Source: JBFAPK01 sp040676675 (lineage in GTDB: Bacteria; Actinomycetota; Actinomycetes; Mycobacteriales; Micromonosporaceae). Taken from it: a DNA stretch of 64,000 nt. Positions 1 to 8,559 of this stretch are shown here, piece by piece. Positions within the stretch are counted from its first letter, which is position 1. Every line of letters begins with the position of its first letter. The stretch spans positions 62,001 through 126,000 of the forward strand of contig NZ_JBFAPK010000008.1 in NCBI RefSeq assembly GCF_040676675.1, in the 5' to 3' direction. The notes beneath the pieces were generated by a model. That model was not told the origin of the DNA and searched no databases. It saw only the letters and a list, made by a program, of their open reading frames with translations. The position numbers were made by a program, and so were the translations under genes.

Positions 1-530
1 TTGCCGGCCAGGTTGGCCCGCCCGGTCGCCAGCAGGTTCGACAGCGCGCCGTCGGCGTTGGCGCCCTGCGGCCCGAGGGCGCGGTTGAAGTCGTCCAGCG
101 CCCGGTAGATGTCGTCGATCTCCATGGGCGCCGCGGTCCGCGACACCGGCAGGTCCGCGTGGTCGGGCAGCGCGGCGCCGCCGTCGTACGCGGGGGTGAG
201 CTGGACGTACCGGTCGCTGACGATGCTGGGCGGGACGATCACGGCCTGCGCCCCGGCCGGGATGTCGTACGAGGCGTCGTAGGTCATCTCCACCCGTACC
301 GTGGCCCCCTCCGGCACGGTCGCGGTGACCTGCCCGACGCGGACCCCGAGCACCCGCACGTCGGAGCCGGCGTGGATGCCCACCACCCGGGTGAAGTGCG
401 CGACCAGGTGCCGCCGCGCCGGGCGGTCCGGCCAGAACACGAGCCCGGCCGCGCCGACGACCACCACGGTCACCCCGGCCGCCACCCAGAACCGGGTGCG
501 GGAACTGGCGAAGAGCGCGGGCCGGCGCAT
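1..530 (-). CDS. MCE family protein, fourth of the operon (3' end outside window)
   Basis: This is the N-terminal ~176 residues of an Mce-family substrate-binding protein, which in this family forms part of a periplasm-facing lipid shuttle anchored by one N-terminal helix. A single hydrophobic segment lies at about residues 11-30, followed by the MlaD/MCE beta domain (residues ~37-115) containing the typical 'VRVLGVRVGQV' turn. The ATG at 530 shares its A with the TGA stop of the upstream gene (TGATG), so translation is probably coupled. The C-terminal helical region continues past base 1. Assignment to MCE is secure; the transported lipid is unknown. Confidence 0.9.
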   Translation of the reverse strand, partial: MRRPALFASSRTRFWVAAGVTVVVVGAAGLVFWPDRPARRHLVAHFTRVVGIHAGSDVRVLGVRVGQVTATVPEGATVRVEMTYDASYDIPAGAQAVIVPPSIVSDRYVQLTPAYDGGAALPDHADLPVSRTAAPMEIDDIYRALDDFNRALGPQGANADGALSNLLATGRANLAG

Positions 531-1516
531 CAGCGGTCTCCCGTCGTCGGCACGTACGGCTGCAACAGCCCGCGCAGGTACGAGTCGAACCAGCGCCCGT
601 TGCCGGTCACGTTCGCGAACGCGGTGACGAACGGCCCCATCCGCTCGATGGTCCGCTCCAGGTTGTCCCGGTTGCGCTGAAGGATCGCGACCACGTCCCG
701 CAGCTGGCGCAGGGCCGGCCCGAGCTGGGCCCGGTTCTCCGCGACCAGCCCGGAGAGCTGGTTGGCCAGGTCGTTGGTGCCGACCAGCAGCTGGTGGATG
801 GCGTCGCGGCGGCGGTTCACCTCGGCCAGCAGCGCCTCGCCGTCGGCGACGAGCTTGCGGAACTCCTCGTCGCGGGCGGCCAGCACGCCGGTGACCTGGT
901 GCGCGCGGGCGAGCAGCTCGCGCAGCTCGGCGTCGCGGCTCGCGACGGTCTGCGACAGGCGGGAGAGCCCGGTCAGCGACGACCGCACGTTCGCGGGGGT
1001 GTCCGCGAAGGTCTGCGCCAGCGTGGTGAAGGCGGTCGCGAGCTGCTTGGTGTCGATCTGGTCGAGCGTGCCGGCCAGCCCGCTGACCGCCGCCATCACG
1101 TCGAAGGGCGAGGCCGTGCGTTCGAGCGGGATCTCGCCGCGCTCCGGCAGCCGCCCGTCGCCGGCCGGGGCGAGCGCCAGGTACTTCTGCCCGAGCACGG
1201 TCTTGATCCGGATCGTGGCGCCGGTGTCGCGGCCGAGCCGTACGTCGTCGTCCTCGACGCGGAACCGCACCCGCACGTACGGCTGGTTGCCGTGCCGGGC
1301 CAGCCCGACCTCGGTGACCTTGCCGACGCGTACCCCGGCGACCCGGACCTCGTTGCCGGCGACCAGCCCGCTGGCGTCCCGGAACGCGGCCTGGTACGCG
1401 GGCGCGGTCAGCGCCGCGAGGTCGTCCAGCCGGAACGCCACGAGTACGGCACCGGCCAGTACCGCCAGCCCGATCGCGCCGACGAGGACGGGGTTGCGTT
1501 CCCGGAACGGTTTCAT
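530..1516 (-). CDS. MCE family protein, third of the operon
   Basis: The 328-residue Mce protein has one N-terminal membrane anchor (about residues 9-28), the MCE domain at residues ~38-117 ('VRVAGVRVGKVTEV', 'GQKYLAL') and a long helical C-terminal region. Mce subunits assemble into a hexameric tunnel that carries hydrophobic substrates between the membrane permease and the envelope. The ATG at 1516 overlaps the preceding gene's TGA by four bases (ATGA), fixing the start and indicating translational coupling. No lipobox cysteine is present. The family is certain; the paralogue letter (C) is inferred only from its order in the operon. Confidence 0.92.
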   Translation of the reverse strand: MKPFRERNPVLVGAIGLAVLAGAVLVAFRLDDLAALTAPAYQAAFRDASGLVAGNEVRVAGVRVGKVTEVGLARHGNQPYVRVRFRVEDDDVRLGRDTGATIRIKTVLGQKYLALAPAGDGRLPERGEIPLERTASPFDVMAAVSGLAGTLDQIDTKQLATAFTTLAQTFADTPANVRSSLTGLSRLSQTVASRDAELRELLARAHQVTGVLAARDEEFRKLVADGEALLAEVNRRRDAIHQLLVGTNDLANQLSGLVAENRAQLGPALRQLRDVVAILQRNRDNLERTIERMGPFVTAFANVTGNGRWFDSYLRGLLQPYVPTTGDR

Positions 1517-2550
1517 CGCGCACCTCCCGGCCCGGCGCAGCGGGCCGCCTGAGAGCTGAACGTGGCCGGGTTGATGTCGCCCTGCCCGGCGACCGAGACC
1601 TGGCCGCTGAAGTCGCAGAGGAAGAAGTTGAGCCAGGAGCCGTGCGACGCGGTGCGGGTGAGCGCGGAGTACCGGTCGGGCAGCCGACCGAGGGTGCCGT
1701 CGAGCACCGCGCCGTTGCGGTTGAGCGTCTCGGAGAGGTCGCCGAGCGCGGCCACGTCGGCGGCGAGCGCCGGACGGCTGTCGGCCAGCAGCGCGGCGGT
1801 GGTGCCGGTCAGCTCGCCGAGGTTGGCCACCGCGTCGCCGATGGCGCCCCGGTCCGCGGCCAGCCCCGAGACGAACTGCTGCAGCTGGGCGATGCTCTGG
1901 TCGAGGTTCTGGTCGCGCTCGTCGAGCGTGGCGAGCACCGAGTTCAGGTTGGTGATCACCCGGCCGATCACCTCGTCCCGGTCGGCGAGGGTGTTGGTCA
2001 GCGACGCGGTGTGCGCGAGCAGGCTGCTGACGGTACCGCCCTCGCCCTGCAGCACCTGGATGATCTCGTACGCCAGCTTGTTGACGTCCTGCGGGTCCAG
2101 CGCCGTGAAGAGCGGGCGGAACCCGGCGAAGAGCGTGGTCAGGTCGAGCGCCGGGGTGGTCTGCGCGAGCGGGATCAGCCCGTCCGCCCGCAGCGGGCGC
2201 CCGTCGCCGGGCCCCTCGCTCAGCGCCAGGTACCGCTGGCCGACCAGGTTGCGGTACCGGATCTTCGCCCGGACGCTGGTCGCCAGCGGGACCTCCGCGT
2301 CCACCCGGAAGGTGACCTCGGCGACGGAGTTCTCCACCACCCGGATGCGGTCGACCCGGCCGACGTGGACCCCGGCGATGCGCACGTCGTCGCCGACGAG
2401 CAGCCCGGTGACGTCGGTGAACCGGGCCCGGTAGGACGTGCCGCCGCCGTGCAGCGAGCCGAGGGTCTGCGCCAGCACCGTGGCGAGCAGCAGCGTGACG
2501 GTCGCGAAGGCGATCAGCTTGACCAGCGGGGCGAGCGTGCCGCGGCTCAT
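1513..2550 (-). CDS. MCE family protein, second of the operon
   Basis: The 345-residue Mce protein starts at the ATG at 2550 (MSRGTLAPLVKL), which overlaps the stop of the upstream mce gene as ATGA. The frame stays open further upstream, but that extension lies antisense-like inside the previous gene and has no coding character. A membrane anchor occupies residues ~10-30, the MCE domain residues ~38-118 ('VRIAGVHVGRVDRI', 'GQRYLAL'), then a coiled-coil-like helical segment to about residue 300. It should act with the two YrbE permeases and the ATPase encoded upstream as one importer. Confidence 0.92.
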   Translation of the reverse strand: MSRGTLAPLVKLIAFATVTLLLATVLAQTLGSLHGGGTSYRARFTDVTGLLVGDDVRIAGVHVGRVDRIRVVENSVAEVTFRVDAEVPLATSVRAKIRYRNLVGQRYLALSEGPGDGRPLRADGLIPLAQTTPALDLTTLFAGFRPLFTALDPQDVNKLAYEIIQVLQGEGGTVSSLLAHTASLTNTLADRDEVIGRVITNLNSVLATLDERDQNLDQSIAQLQQFVSGLAADRGAIGDAVANLGELTGTTAALLADSRPALAADVAALGDLSETLNRNGAVLDGTLGRLPDRYSALTRTASHGSWLNFFLCDFSGQVSVAGQGDINPATFSSQAARCAGPGGAR

Positions 2551-3884
2551 GGCGCGTTCACCACCGCTCCGCGCAGCAGCGGGCCCCAGAGCAGCACCGC
2601 GATGTCCGGTACCTGCACCGGCAGGGCGCCCGTGGCCGCCCCGATGATCGGCTTGAGCAGGTCCCGCTCCTCGGCGGTGCCGGCGTACCCCATCTCCGGG
2701 CTGCTCGCGTCGGTGCCGCCCGCGGCGGGCTGTCCCGTGGCCGGCTTCCCGGTGGCGCCGCCCCCGCCGGGCAGCCCGATGGGCAGCTTCGCCGCGGGTG
2801 GTCGCTTGCCGCCGTAGTCGTACCCGTCGCCGATCGGCACCTCCGGCGCGGGTACGTGCGGCCGCGGCAGCTCGCGGCAGTTCGGCCCGTTGCGCGACGC
2901 GTACGCCGGGGCGTCGCGGCCCGGCTCGTACCGGCCGTTGTCCCGGGTCACCTCCAGCGTGATGTGCATCCGCCCGCCCCGGAACACCTCCTCGACCCGG
3001 GGTTGCAGCGCGACCAGGCCCTTGGCCAGGCACGGGTACTCGGGGGCGTAGGCGGCCAGCAGCTCCAGGATCGGCCGGCTCACCGCGCCCAACCGGATCA
3101 GCTGGTCGCCGTGCTGGTCCAGGAAGATCCGGGTCACGTCGCCGGCGTCGGTGGCGGTGGCGAGGAACGCGGCGAGCTGCGCGGACTGGTCGGTCACGGT
3201 GTTGGCGGTCACCGTCACGTCGCGCAGGACGTCCAGCAGGTCGGGCAGCGCACCGTCGTAGACGTCGAGCACGGCGGCGAGCCGGCGCACGTCCTCGGTG
3301 ATCGTCGGCAGCTCCCGGTTGAGCTGGGTCAGGTACGCGTCGAGCTGCTCCAGGTCGCGCCCCAGCCGGTCGCCCTGCCCGTCCAGCGCGGCGGCGAGCG
3401 CGCCCAGGGTCGCGGCGAGCTGGTCCGGCCGGATCGACTGGAGCAGCGGCAGCGCCCCGTCGAGCACCCGTTCCAGCTCGACGCCGCTGCGGCTGCGGTC
3501 CTGGGAGATCACGTCACCGTCGCGGATGGCGCGACCCGGGGCGCCGGGCGGCGGCACCAGGGCCACGTACCGCTCGCCGAAGAGGGTCTTGGGCAGCAGG
3601 CGGGCGCTGACGCCGGCCGGGATCTGCGGGGTCAGCGCCGGGTCCAGCGCCAGCCGCAGCCGGGCGCGGTCGCCGTCGCTGGTCACCGACCGTACGTCGC
3701 CGACGACGACGCCGCGTACCTTCACCTCCGCGCCGGGGCGCAGCTGCATCCCGGTGTTCCCGGTGTAGAGCGTCACCCAGGCGACCGGGGTGAACGCCTT
3801 GCGGTACTGGAGCACGGCGAGGCTGAGCGCCGCGACCAGTACCGCCACGAACGTGATGCCGAGAATCCGGTATCTCATGGTCAC
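2547..3884 (-). CDS. MCE family protein, first of the operon
   Basis: The 445-residue Mce protein is the first Mce gene after the permeases, the position of mceA in mycobacterial operons. The GTG at 3884 overlaps the permease stop (GTGA); an ATG two codons later is an alternative. Residues ~5-26 form a membrane anchor, residues ~35-112 the MCE domain ('VKVRGVVVGDVRSV', 'GERYVALV'), and residues ~120-300 a helical region with heptad-like spacing. The last ~110 residues are Pro/Gly-rich and end in a short hydrophobic stretch, a tail typical of the first Mce subunit. Substrate cannot be read from the sequence. Confidence 0.92.
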   Translation of the reverse strand: MTMRYRILGITFVAVLVAALSLAVLQYRKAFTPVAWVTLYTGNTGMQLRPGAEVKVRGVVVGDVRSVTSDGDRARLRLALDPALTPQIPAGVSARLLPKTLFGERYVALVPPPGAPGRAIRDGDVISQDRSRSGVELERVLDGALPLLQSIRPDQLAATLGALAAALDGQGDRLGRDLEQLDAYLTQLNRELPTITEDVRRLAAVLDVYDGALPDLLDVLRDVTVTANTVTDQSAQLAAFLATATDAGDVTRIFLDQHGDQLIRLGAVSRPILELLAAYAPEYPCLAKGLVALQPRVEEVFRGGRMHITLEVTRDNGRYEPGRDAPAYASRNGPNCRELPRPHVPAPEVPIGDGYDYGGKRPPAAKLPIGLPGGGGATGKPATGQPAAGGTDASSPEMGYAGTAEERDLLKPIIGAATGALPVQVPDIAVLLWGPLLRGAVVNAP

Positions 3885-4690
3885 CCCGCGATCCGTACCG
3901 TGGTGGTCGCGCCCCAGATGGCCAGGGACAGGAAGAAGTCGACGACGTTGACGCCGACGATGGCCAGCCGTACCGCCCGGCCGACCGCCACCCCGACGCC
4001 GGCCGGCCCACCCGAGGCGGTGTAGCCGTAGTAGCAGTGCACCAGCACGACGATCACGCTGAACACCAGCACCTTGCCGAAGGACCAGAGCACGTCGACC
4101 GGGGGCAGGAAGAGGTGGAAGTAGTAGTCGTACGTGCCGGCCGACTGCCCGAAGTAGAACACGGCGATGGTACGGGTGGCCAGGTAGCTGGAGAGCAGCC
4201 CGATCACGTACAGCGGGATCACCGCGACGAACCCGGCGATCATCCGGGTGGTGACGAGGAAGGGCAGCGAGGGGACCCCCATCACCTCCAGCGCGTCGAC
4301 CTCCTCGGAGATGCGCATCGCGCCGAGCTGGGCGGTGAAGCCGCAGCCGACCGTGGCCGAGAGCGCCAGCGCCGCGACCAGTGGCGAGATCTCGCGCGTG
4401 TTGAAGTACGCCGAGATGAAGCCGGTGAAGGCGCTGCTGCCGATCTGGTTGAGCGACTGGTACCCCTGCAACCCCACCTCGGTGCCGGTGAAGAAGGTCA
4501 TGAAGCAGATGACCCCGACGGTGCCGCCGGCCACCGCGAGCGCGCCCGAGCCGAAGCTCACCTCGGCGAGCAGCCGGAGCACCTCCCGCTTGTACCGGCG
4601 CACGGTACGCGGGGTCCAGGCGAAGGCGCGCAGGTAGAAGGCGAGCTGTCCGCCCAGGTCGTCGAGTTGCCGCAGCACCGCCATCGTCAC
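3881..4690 (-). CDS. YrbE/MlaE-type ABC permease, second
   Basis: This is a 269-residue integral membrane permease of the MlaE/YrbE family. It has about five hydrophobic segments and the conserved 'EEVDALEVMG' motif near residue 145, which in the family couples to the ATPase. In Mce systems two YrbE proteins form the inner-membrane pore. I chose the GTG at 4690 because it overlaps the upstream stop (GTGA), the junction style of the whole operon; an in-frame ATG at 4684 would give two residues fewer. Confidence 0.93.
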   Translation of the reverse strand: MTMAVLRQLDDLGGQLAFYLRAFAWTPRTVRRYKREVLRLLAEVSFGSGALAVAGGTVGVICFMTFFTGTEVGLQGYQSLNQIGSSAFTGFISAYFNTREISPLVAALALSATVGCGFTAQLGAMRISEEVDALEVMGVPSLPFLVTTRMIAGFVAVIPLYVIGLLSSYLATRTIAVFYFGQSAGTYDYYFHLFLPPVDVLWSFGKVLVFSVIVVLVHCYYGYTASGGPAGVGVAVGRAVRLAIVGVNVVDFFLSLAIWGATTTVRIAG

Positions 4691-5460
4691 GTGCCCTTCT
4701 GCGGTACGACCTGGAAGTAGACCGCGGTGATCACGAAGTTCAGGGCGAAGAGGAGCATGAAGGTGATCACGACGCTCTGGTTGACCGCGTCGCCCACCCC
4801 CTTCGGCCCGCCCCGCGCGGTCATCCCCTTGTACGAGGCGACCAGGGCGGCGACCGCGCCGAAGAAGAGCGCCTTCACCTCGCCGACCGCGAGGTCCCCG
4901 AGCTGGCCGAGCGCCTGGAAGCTGGCCAGGTAGGCGCCGGGGGTACCGCCCTGGAGCACCACGTTGAAGAAGTAGCCGCCGGCCACGCCGACCACGCTGA
5001 CCAGGGCGTTGAGCAGGAACGCGACCAGCATCGCGGCGACGATCCGGGGCGCCACCAACCGGTGCAGCGGGTCGATGCCGAGCACCTCCATCGCGTCCAG
5101 CTCCTCGCGGATCTTCCGGGAGCCGAGGTCCGCGCAGATCGCCGAGCCGCCCGCACCCGCGATGATCAGGGCGGTGACGATCGGGCCGGCCTCCCGGATC
5201 ACCGCCAGTACCGCCGCCGCGCCGGTGAACGACTCGGCGCCGAGCTGCCGGGCCAGCGAACCGAGCTGTAGCGCGATCACCGCGCCGAACGGGATCGCCA
5301 CGAGCGCCGCGGGAACGATCGAGACGGAGCTGATGAACCACGCCTGCTGCACGAACTCGCGTACCTGCCAGGGGCGGCGGGGCAGGCAGCGCAGCGCGTC
5401 CAGGCAGAAGCCGAAGAAGTGGCCGGACTGGGCCAGCCCGGCCGCCACCCGGCCGGTCAC
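4687..5460 (-). CDS. YrbE/MlaE-type ABC permease, first
   Basis: This 257-residue permease of the MlaE/YrbE family is the partner of the next gene. The core motif 'EELDAMEVLGIDP' is visible near residue 140, with 5-6 hydrophobic helices around it and the family's C-terminal 'GPKGVGDAVNQSV' segment. The frame stays open to 5595, but the GTG at 5460 overlaps the stop of the ATPase gene (GTGA) and begins right where the MlaE alignment starts, so the upstream Pro/Arg-rich extension is rejected. It functions with the ATPase as the energised pore of the Mce importer. Confidence 0.93.
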   Translation of the reverse strand: MTGRVAAGLAQSGHFFGFCLDALRCLPRRPWQVREFVQQAWFISSVSIVPAALVAIPFGAVIALQLGSLARQLGAESFTGAAAVLAVIREAGPIVTALIIAGAGGSAICADLGSRKIREELDAMEVLGIDPLHRLVAPRIVAAMLVAFLLNALVSVVGVAGGYFFNVVLQGGTPGAYLASFQALGQLGDLAVGEVKALFFGAVAALVASYKGMTARGGPKGVGDAVNQSVVITFMLLFALNFVITAVYFQVVPQKGT

Positions 5461-6479
5461 CGCAGCACCTCGCCGGGCTCGGGCGAGTCGGCCGCGTGCC
5501 GACCCCACGGGCTGGGCTCGGCCTCGACGCCGGCCGGGTGTACCGGGTCCACGAAGGAACCCGGGGGAGGGGTGACGCCGTTCTCCCGGCACCACCGGCC
5601 GGGTGGGTGCTCGGCCGGGCGCGGCCGCCCGTCGGAGGGGCGCAGCTGCGGCGGGATCGCCGGCAGCGGCGGCAACTCCACCCCGGAGTCCGCCTCGGCC
5701 CGCAGCTCCTCGGCGTCCTTCTCCTCCGCCATGCCGATCGGGCCGATCCGCTGGGCGTTGAGGAACTGCCGTACCACCGGCTCGGTGCTGGAGAGCAGCA
5801 TCTCGCGCGGCCCGAACATCGCCAGGTGGCCGTGGTAGATCAGCCCGATGTTGTCCGGCACCGTGCGGGCGGTGTTGATGTCGTGCGTGACGATCAGGAA
5901 CGTCGCGCCGGTCTGCTGGTTCAGGTCGATGATGAGCTGGTTGAGGTACGCGGTGCGAACCGGGTCCAGACCGGAGTCCGGCTCGTCGAACAGGATGATC
6001 TCCGGGTCGAGCACCAGCGCGCGGGCCAACCCCGCCCGCTTGCGCATTCCGCCGGAGATCTGTCCCGGCAGTTTCTCCTCGGCGCCGAGGAGACCGACCA
6101 TTTCCAGCTTTTCGTGCACGATCGCGCGGATCTCCGATTCGGCGCGCCGGGTGTGCTCGCGCAGCGGAAACGCGACGTTGTCATAGATATTCATCGAGCC
6201 GAAGAGTGCGCCGTCCTGGAAGAGGACGCCGAACAGCTTGCGCACCTCGTACAGCTTGCGCTCGGAGAGCGCGGGCAGGTTCTGCCCGGCCACCCAGATC
6301 GCGCCGCGATCCGGTTTCAGGAGTCCGACCAGGGTCTTGAGAAAGACCGACTTGCCGGTACCGGAGGGACCGAGCAGCACCGAGATCTCACCGGCCGGCA
6401 GGGTGAGACTCACGTCGGCCCAGACCGGTTGACCGCCGAAGGACTTGGTGAGTCCCTCGACGCGTACCTCGACGCCCAT
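5457..6479 (-). CDS. ABC ATPase of the Mce system (MlaF/Mkl-like)
   Basis: The 340-residue ATP-binding subunit has Walker A GPSGTGKS (~residue 38), Q-loop 'VLFQDGALFG', signature ISGGMRKRAGLARAL, Walker B IILFDEPDSGLDP and switch His in VTHD. It resembles MlaF and mycobacterial Mkl/MceG, but here it heads the mce operon, whereas the mycobacterial ATPase gene is usually unlinked. After the ATPase core (to ~residue 260) there is an ~80-residue Pro/Glu-rich tail, probably disordered. The ATG at 6479 is the last start before the conserved beta strand 'VEVRVEGLTKSFGG'. It is the first gene of the minus-strand operon. Confidence 0.93.
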   Translation of the reverse strand: MGVEVRVEGLTKSFGGQPVWADVSLTLPAGEISVLLGPSGTGKSVFLKTLVGLLKPDRGAIWVAGQNLPALSERKLYEVRKLFGVLFQDGALFGSMNIYDNVAFPLREHTRRAESEIRAIVHEKLEMVGLLGAEEKLPGQISGGMRKRAGLARALVLDPEIILFDEPDSGLDPVRTAYLNQLIIDLNQQTGATFLIVTHDINTARTVPDNIGLIYHGHLAMFGPREMLLSSTEPVVRQFLNAQRIGPIGMAEEKDAEELRAEADSGVELPPLPAIPPQLRPSDGRPRPAEHPPGRWCRENGVTPPPGSFVDPVHPAGVEAEPSPWGRHAADSPEPGEVLR

Positions 6480-6664
6480 CCGTACTCCCGCCTGCAGTCG
6501 TCGACATGGACATCGCTGCCGGGCGTCCCGGCGCAACATCAAATCTTGGGTATTCTTCCGGGCACGCAGCGTGTGGTGGTGCTTTCCGTCCGGGCTCGAT
6601 ACGGTGCTGTTAACTCGTCGGTAACGCAAGCTAACTGGTCGGCAAGGAAAGCGCATCACCGGGG
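6480..6664. promoter_or_regulatory. Divergent promoter region, Mce operon / ECF sigma gene
   Basis: These 185 bp separate the divergently transcribed Mce operon and sigma-factor gene and must hold both promoters. The part at ~6535-6640 is clearly more AT-rich than its surroundings, with GTTAAC at ~6607 and GGTAACG at ~6619, which could belong to ECF-type promoter elements. I cannot assign -35/-10 boxes with certainty. Confidence 0.4.
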
Positions 6665-7243
6665 ATGACCGCAGTACTTGACACCGAACTGGTCCGCAGG
6701 GCCGCCGGTCGCGATCGCGAGGCGACGGCCGCCCTGCTCACCGAGGTACGACCGGGGGTGGTGCGGTACTGCCGGGCCCGGCTCGGGCGCATCGGTGGGG
6801 CGTACACCACCGCCGACGACGTGGCCCAGGAGGTGTGCCTGGCCGTGCTGCGGGCGCTGCCCCGGTACCGGGACGAGGGCCGGCCCTTCTCCGCCTTCGT
6901 CTACGGCATCGCCGCGCACAAGGTCGCCGACGCCCAGCGCATCGCCATCCGCGACTCGGTGCTGACCGGCCCGGACCCGCTGGTGGAGCGCCCCGACGCC
7001 GCGCCCGGACCCGAGCAGCAGGCGGTCGCCACCGACCTCGCCCGCCGGCTCTCCGCGCTGCTCGCCCGCCTGCCCGAGACACAGCGGGAGATCCTGCTGC
7101 TGCGGGTCGCGGCCGGGCTCTCGGCCGAGGAGGTCGGCGCGGTCGTCGGCATGTCGGCCCCGGCGGTACGGGTCGCCCAGTCGCGCGCCCTGGCCCGGCT
7201 CCGCGCGCTCGCCGGTACCGGCCTCGACGAGGAGGCCGCGTGA
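6665..7243 (+). CDS. ECF sigma factor, SigD/ShbA-like
   Basis: The 192-residue sigma-70-family factor has region 2 at residues ~25-95 (core 'TADDVAQEVCLAVLRALPRY', then 'AFVYGIAAHKVADAQR') and region 4 at ~130-185 ('LPETQREILLLRVAAGLSAEEVG'). The wording of region 2 is that of the SigD (Mycobacterium) / ShbA (Streptomyces) group, ECF factors linked to control of the housekeeping sigma gene or stationary-phase genes. The downstream gene overlaps by four bases and encodes an RsdA-like anti-sigma factor, which supports the subgroup. The ATG at 6665 follows a weak GGGG ribosome site. Confidence 0.88.
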   Translation: MTAVLDTELVRRAAGRDREATAALLTEVRPGVVRYCRARLGRIGGAYTTADDVAQEVCLAVLRALPRYRDEGRPFSAFVYGIAAHKVADAQRIAIRDSVLTGPDPLVERPDAAPGPEQQAVATDLARRLSALLARLPETQREILLLRVAAGLSAEEVGAVVGMSAPAVRVAQSRALARLRALAGTGLDEEAA

Positions 7244-8208
7244 GCCTCTCCCCGCGCCCCGGCGAGGAATCGCCGCTGGACCTGGCCACCCTGACCGGCG
7301 ACGACCGCCTGCTCGACGCGCTTGGTCGCGGCGACCCGCCCCCGGCCGACGAACCGGCGGCCGGGTTGCTCGCGGCATGGCGCGCCGACCTTGACGATGA
7401 CCCGCCGGCCTGGTCCGTCGACGCCGGCCTCGACGCCGATCCGGCGTGGTCGGTCGGCGCCGGCCTCGACGACGGCGGCGGCCCGCCGGTGGGCGCCGCT
7501 GGTCCGGCCGCCGATGCCGGGCGTACCGCCGGTGGCCGGGCGGACTCCGCCGTGGTGCGAACCGCCCGTGCCGTGCCCGGACCGGGAGAACGGCGGCCGC
7601 CGTCCGCCCCACCCGAACGCCGCCGGACGGGTTCGACGCGGCGGCTGCTGACCGGCATCGCCGCCGCCACCGTCATGGTCGCCGGGTTGGGCGTCGGGGC
7701 GCACCACGCCGGCCCGGCCAGCCCGCTCTGGCCGGTCGTGCGGGTGGTGTACCCGCAGCGCGCCGACGTGCGCGCCATCGAGCAGGACCTCGCGGCGGCC
7801 GGTACCGCTGTCGCCGACGGCCGGTACGACGACGCGCGGGGGTTGCTGGCCCGGGCCGATTCCCGGGTCGGCCGGGTACGCGACCCTCAGGAGGCGGACC
7901 GGCTGCGCGGCGACATCGCGCGGCTCCGCGCCGACCTGCCCATCGTGGACGGCGACGTCGAGGGCGCGCCCGGGCCGGCCGCGTCCGGACCCGCCGCCCC
8001 CGCCGGTTCGCCCGCGCCCGCCCGGTCCGCGGGCCCGACCTCCGCTCCCGGCCGGTCCGCTGCCGCGAGTTCGCCTGGGCAGAACCGGGTGAACCCGGTC
8101 CCGCCTCCGTTGCCGCCGTCCCCGCTGCCGTCGCTGCTCGCGCCGCTGCTGCCGTCGCTCGGCCTGCTCGGCGCGCTCCGGGGCGGCTCGTCCGCGCCCC
8201 AGGGGTAG
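7240..8208 (+). CDS. RsdA-like anti-sigma-D factor, single-pass membrane protein
   Basis: The 322-residue protein begins with GTG overlapping the sigma-factor stop (GTGA). Residues ~15-50 carry the pattern 'LLDALGRGDPPPADE..AGLLAAWRADLD', which matches the SigD-binding segment of RsdA-type anti-sigma factors. A disordered Ala/Gly/Pro linker follows, then a transmembrane helix at ~residues 130-150, an extracytoplasmic helical part ('DLAAAGTAVADGRYDDARGLLARAD'), and a Ser/Pro/Ala-rich tail. It presumably holds the upstream sigma factor inactive at the membrane until degraded. The call rests on the short binding motif plus gene order. Confidence 0.8.
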   Translation: MSLSPRPGEESPLDLATLTGDDRLLDALGRGDPPPADEPAAGLLAAWRADLDDDPPAWSVDAGLDADPAWSVGAGLDDGGGPPVGAAGPAADAGRTAGGRADSAVVRTARAVPGPGERRPPSAPPERRRTGSTRRLLTGIAAATVMVAGLGVGAHHAGPASPLWPVVRVVYPQRADVRAIEQDLAAAGTAVADGRYDDARGLLARADSRVGRVRDPQEADRLRGDIARLRADLPIVDGDVEGAPGPAASGPAAPAGSPAPARSAGPTSAPGRSAAASSPGQNRVNPVPPPLPPSPLPSLLAPLLPSLGLLGALRGGSSAPQG

Positions 8209-8216
8209 GTCGCGGC

Positions 8217-8247
8217 GGGGCCTCACCCGCGCTCCGGGTGAGGCCCC
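8217..8247 (+). terminator. Rho-independent-type terminator of the sigma/anti-sigma operon
   Basis: A perfect 12-bp stem (GGGGCCTCACCC / GGGTGAGGCCCC) with a 7-nt loop lies 8 bp after the anti-sigma stop codon. No long T-run follows, as is usual for actinomycete terminators. Confidence 0.75.
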
Positions 8248-8559
8248 CTTCCCTGCTCCCGCCACGGCGGTCAGGGTGTCGATCGGCATGCCACGGGTGG
8301 ACCTCCGCCCGTCGCGTACCGCCATCAGGTCCAGCTGATTCCACGCTTGCAGACACCGCGCATGTTCTTCTCCTTCCCCACGGGACGGCTCGGTCGCGCG
8401 CCCGGTCGTCTCCCAGCGTCGGCCGGGTCCGGGGCCGGGGGAAGCGGATCCGGCGGTCGGGGTCGTTCGGGGTTGTTCGGTCGAGGCGAACGCGGATCCC
8501 GGCGGCGGCGCGGGTGGCGCGAGGGCGGGGCGTGCCGTCACGGCCGGAGCCGCGCCGTC

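Noticed and set aside
2551..3033. Upstream extension of the second Mce gene
   Set aside because: The ATG at 2550 overlaps the upstream stop and starts the anchor helix; the upstream frame lies within the first Mce gene and lacks Mce character.
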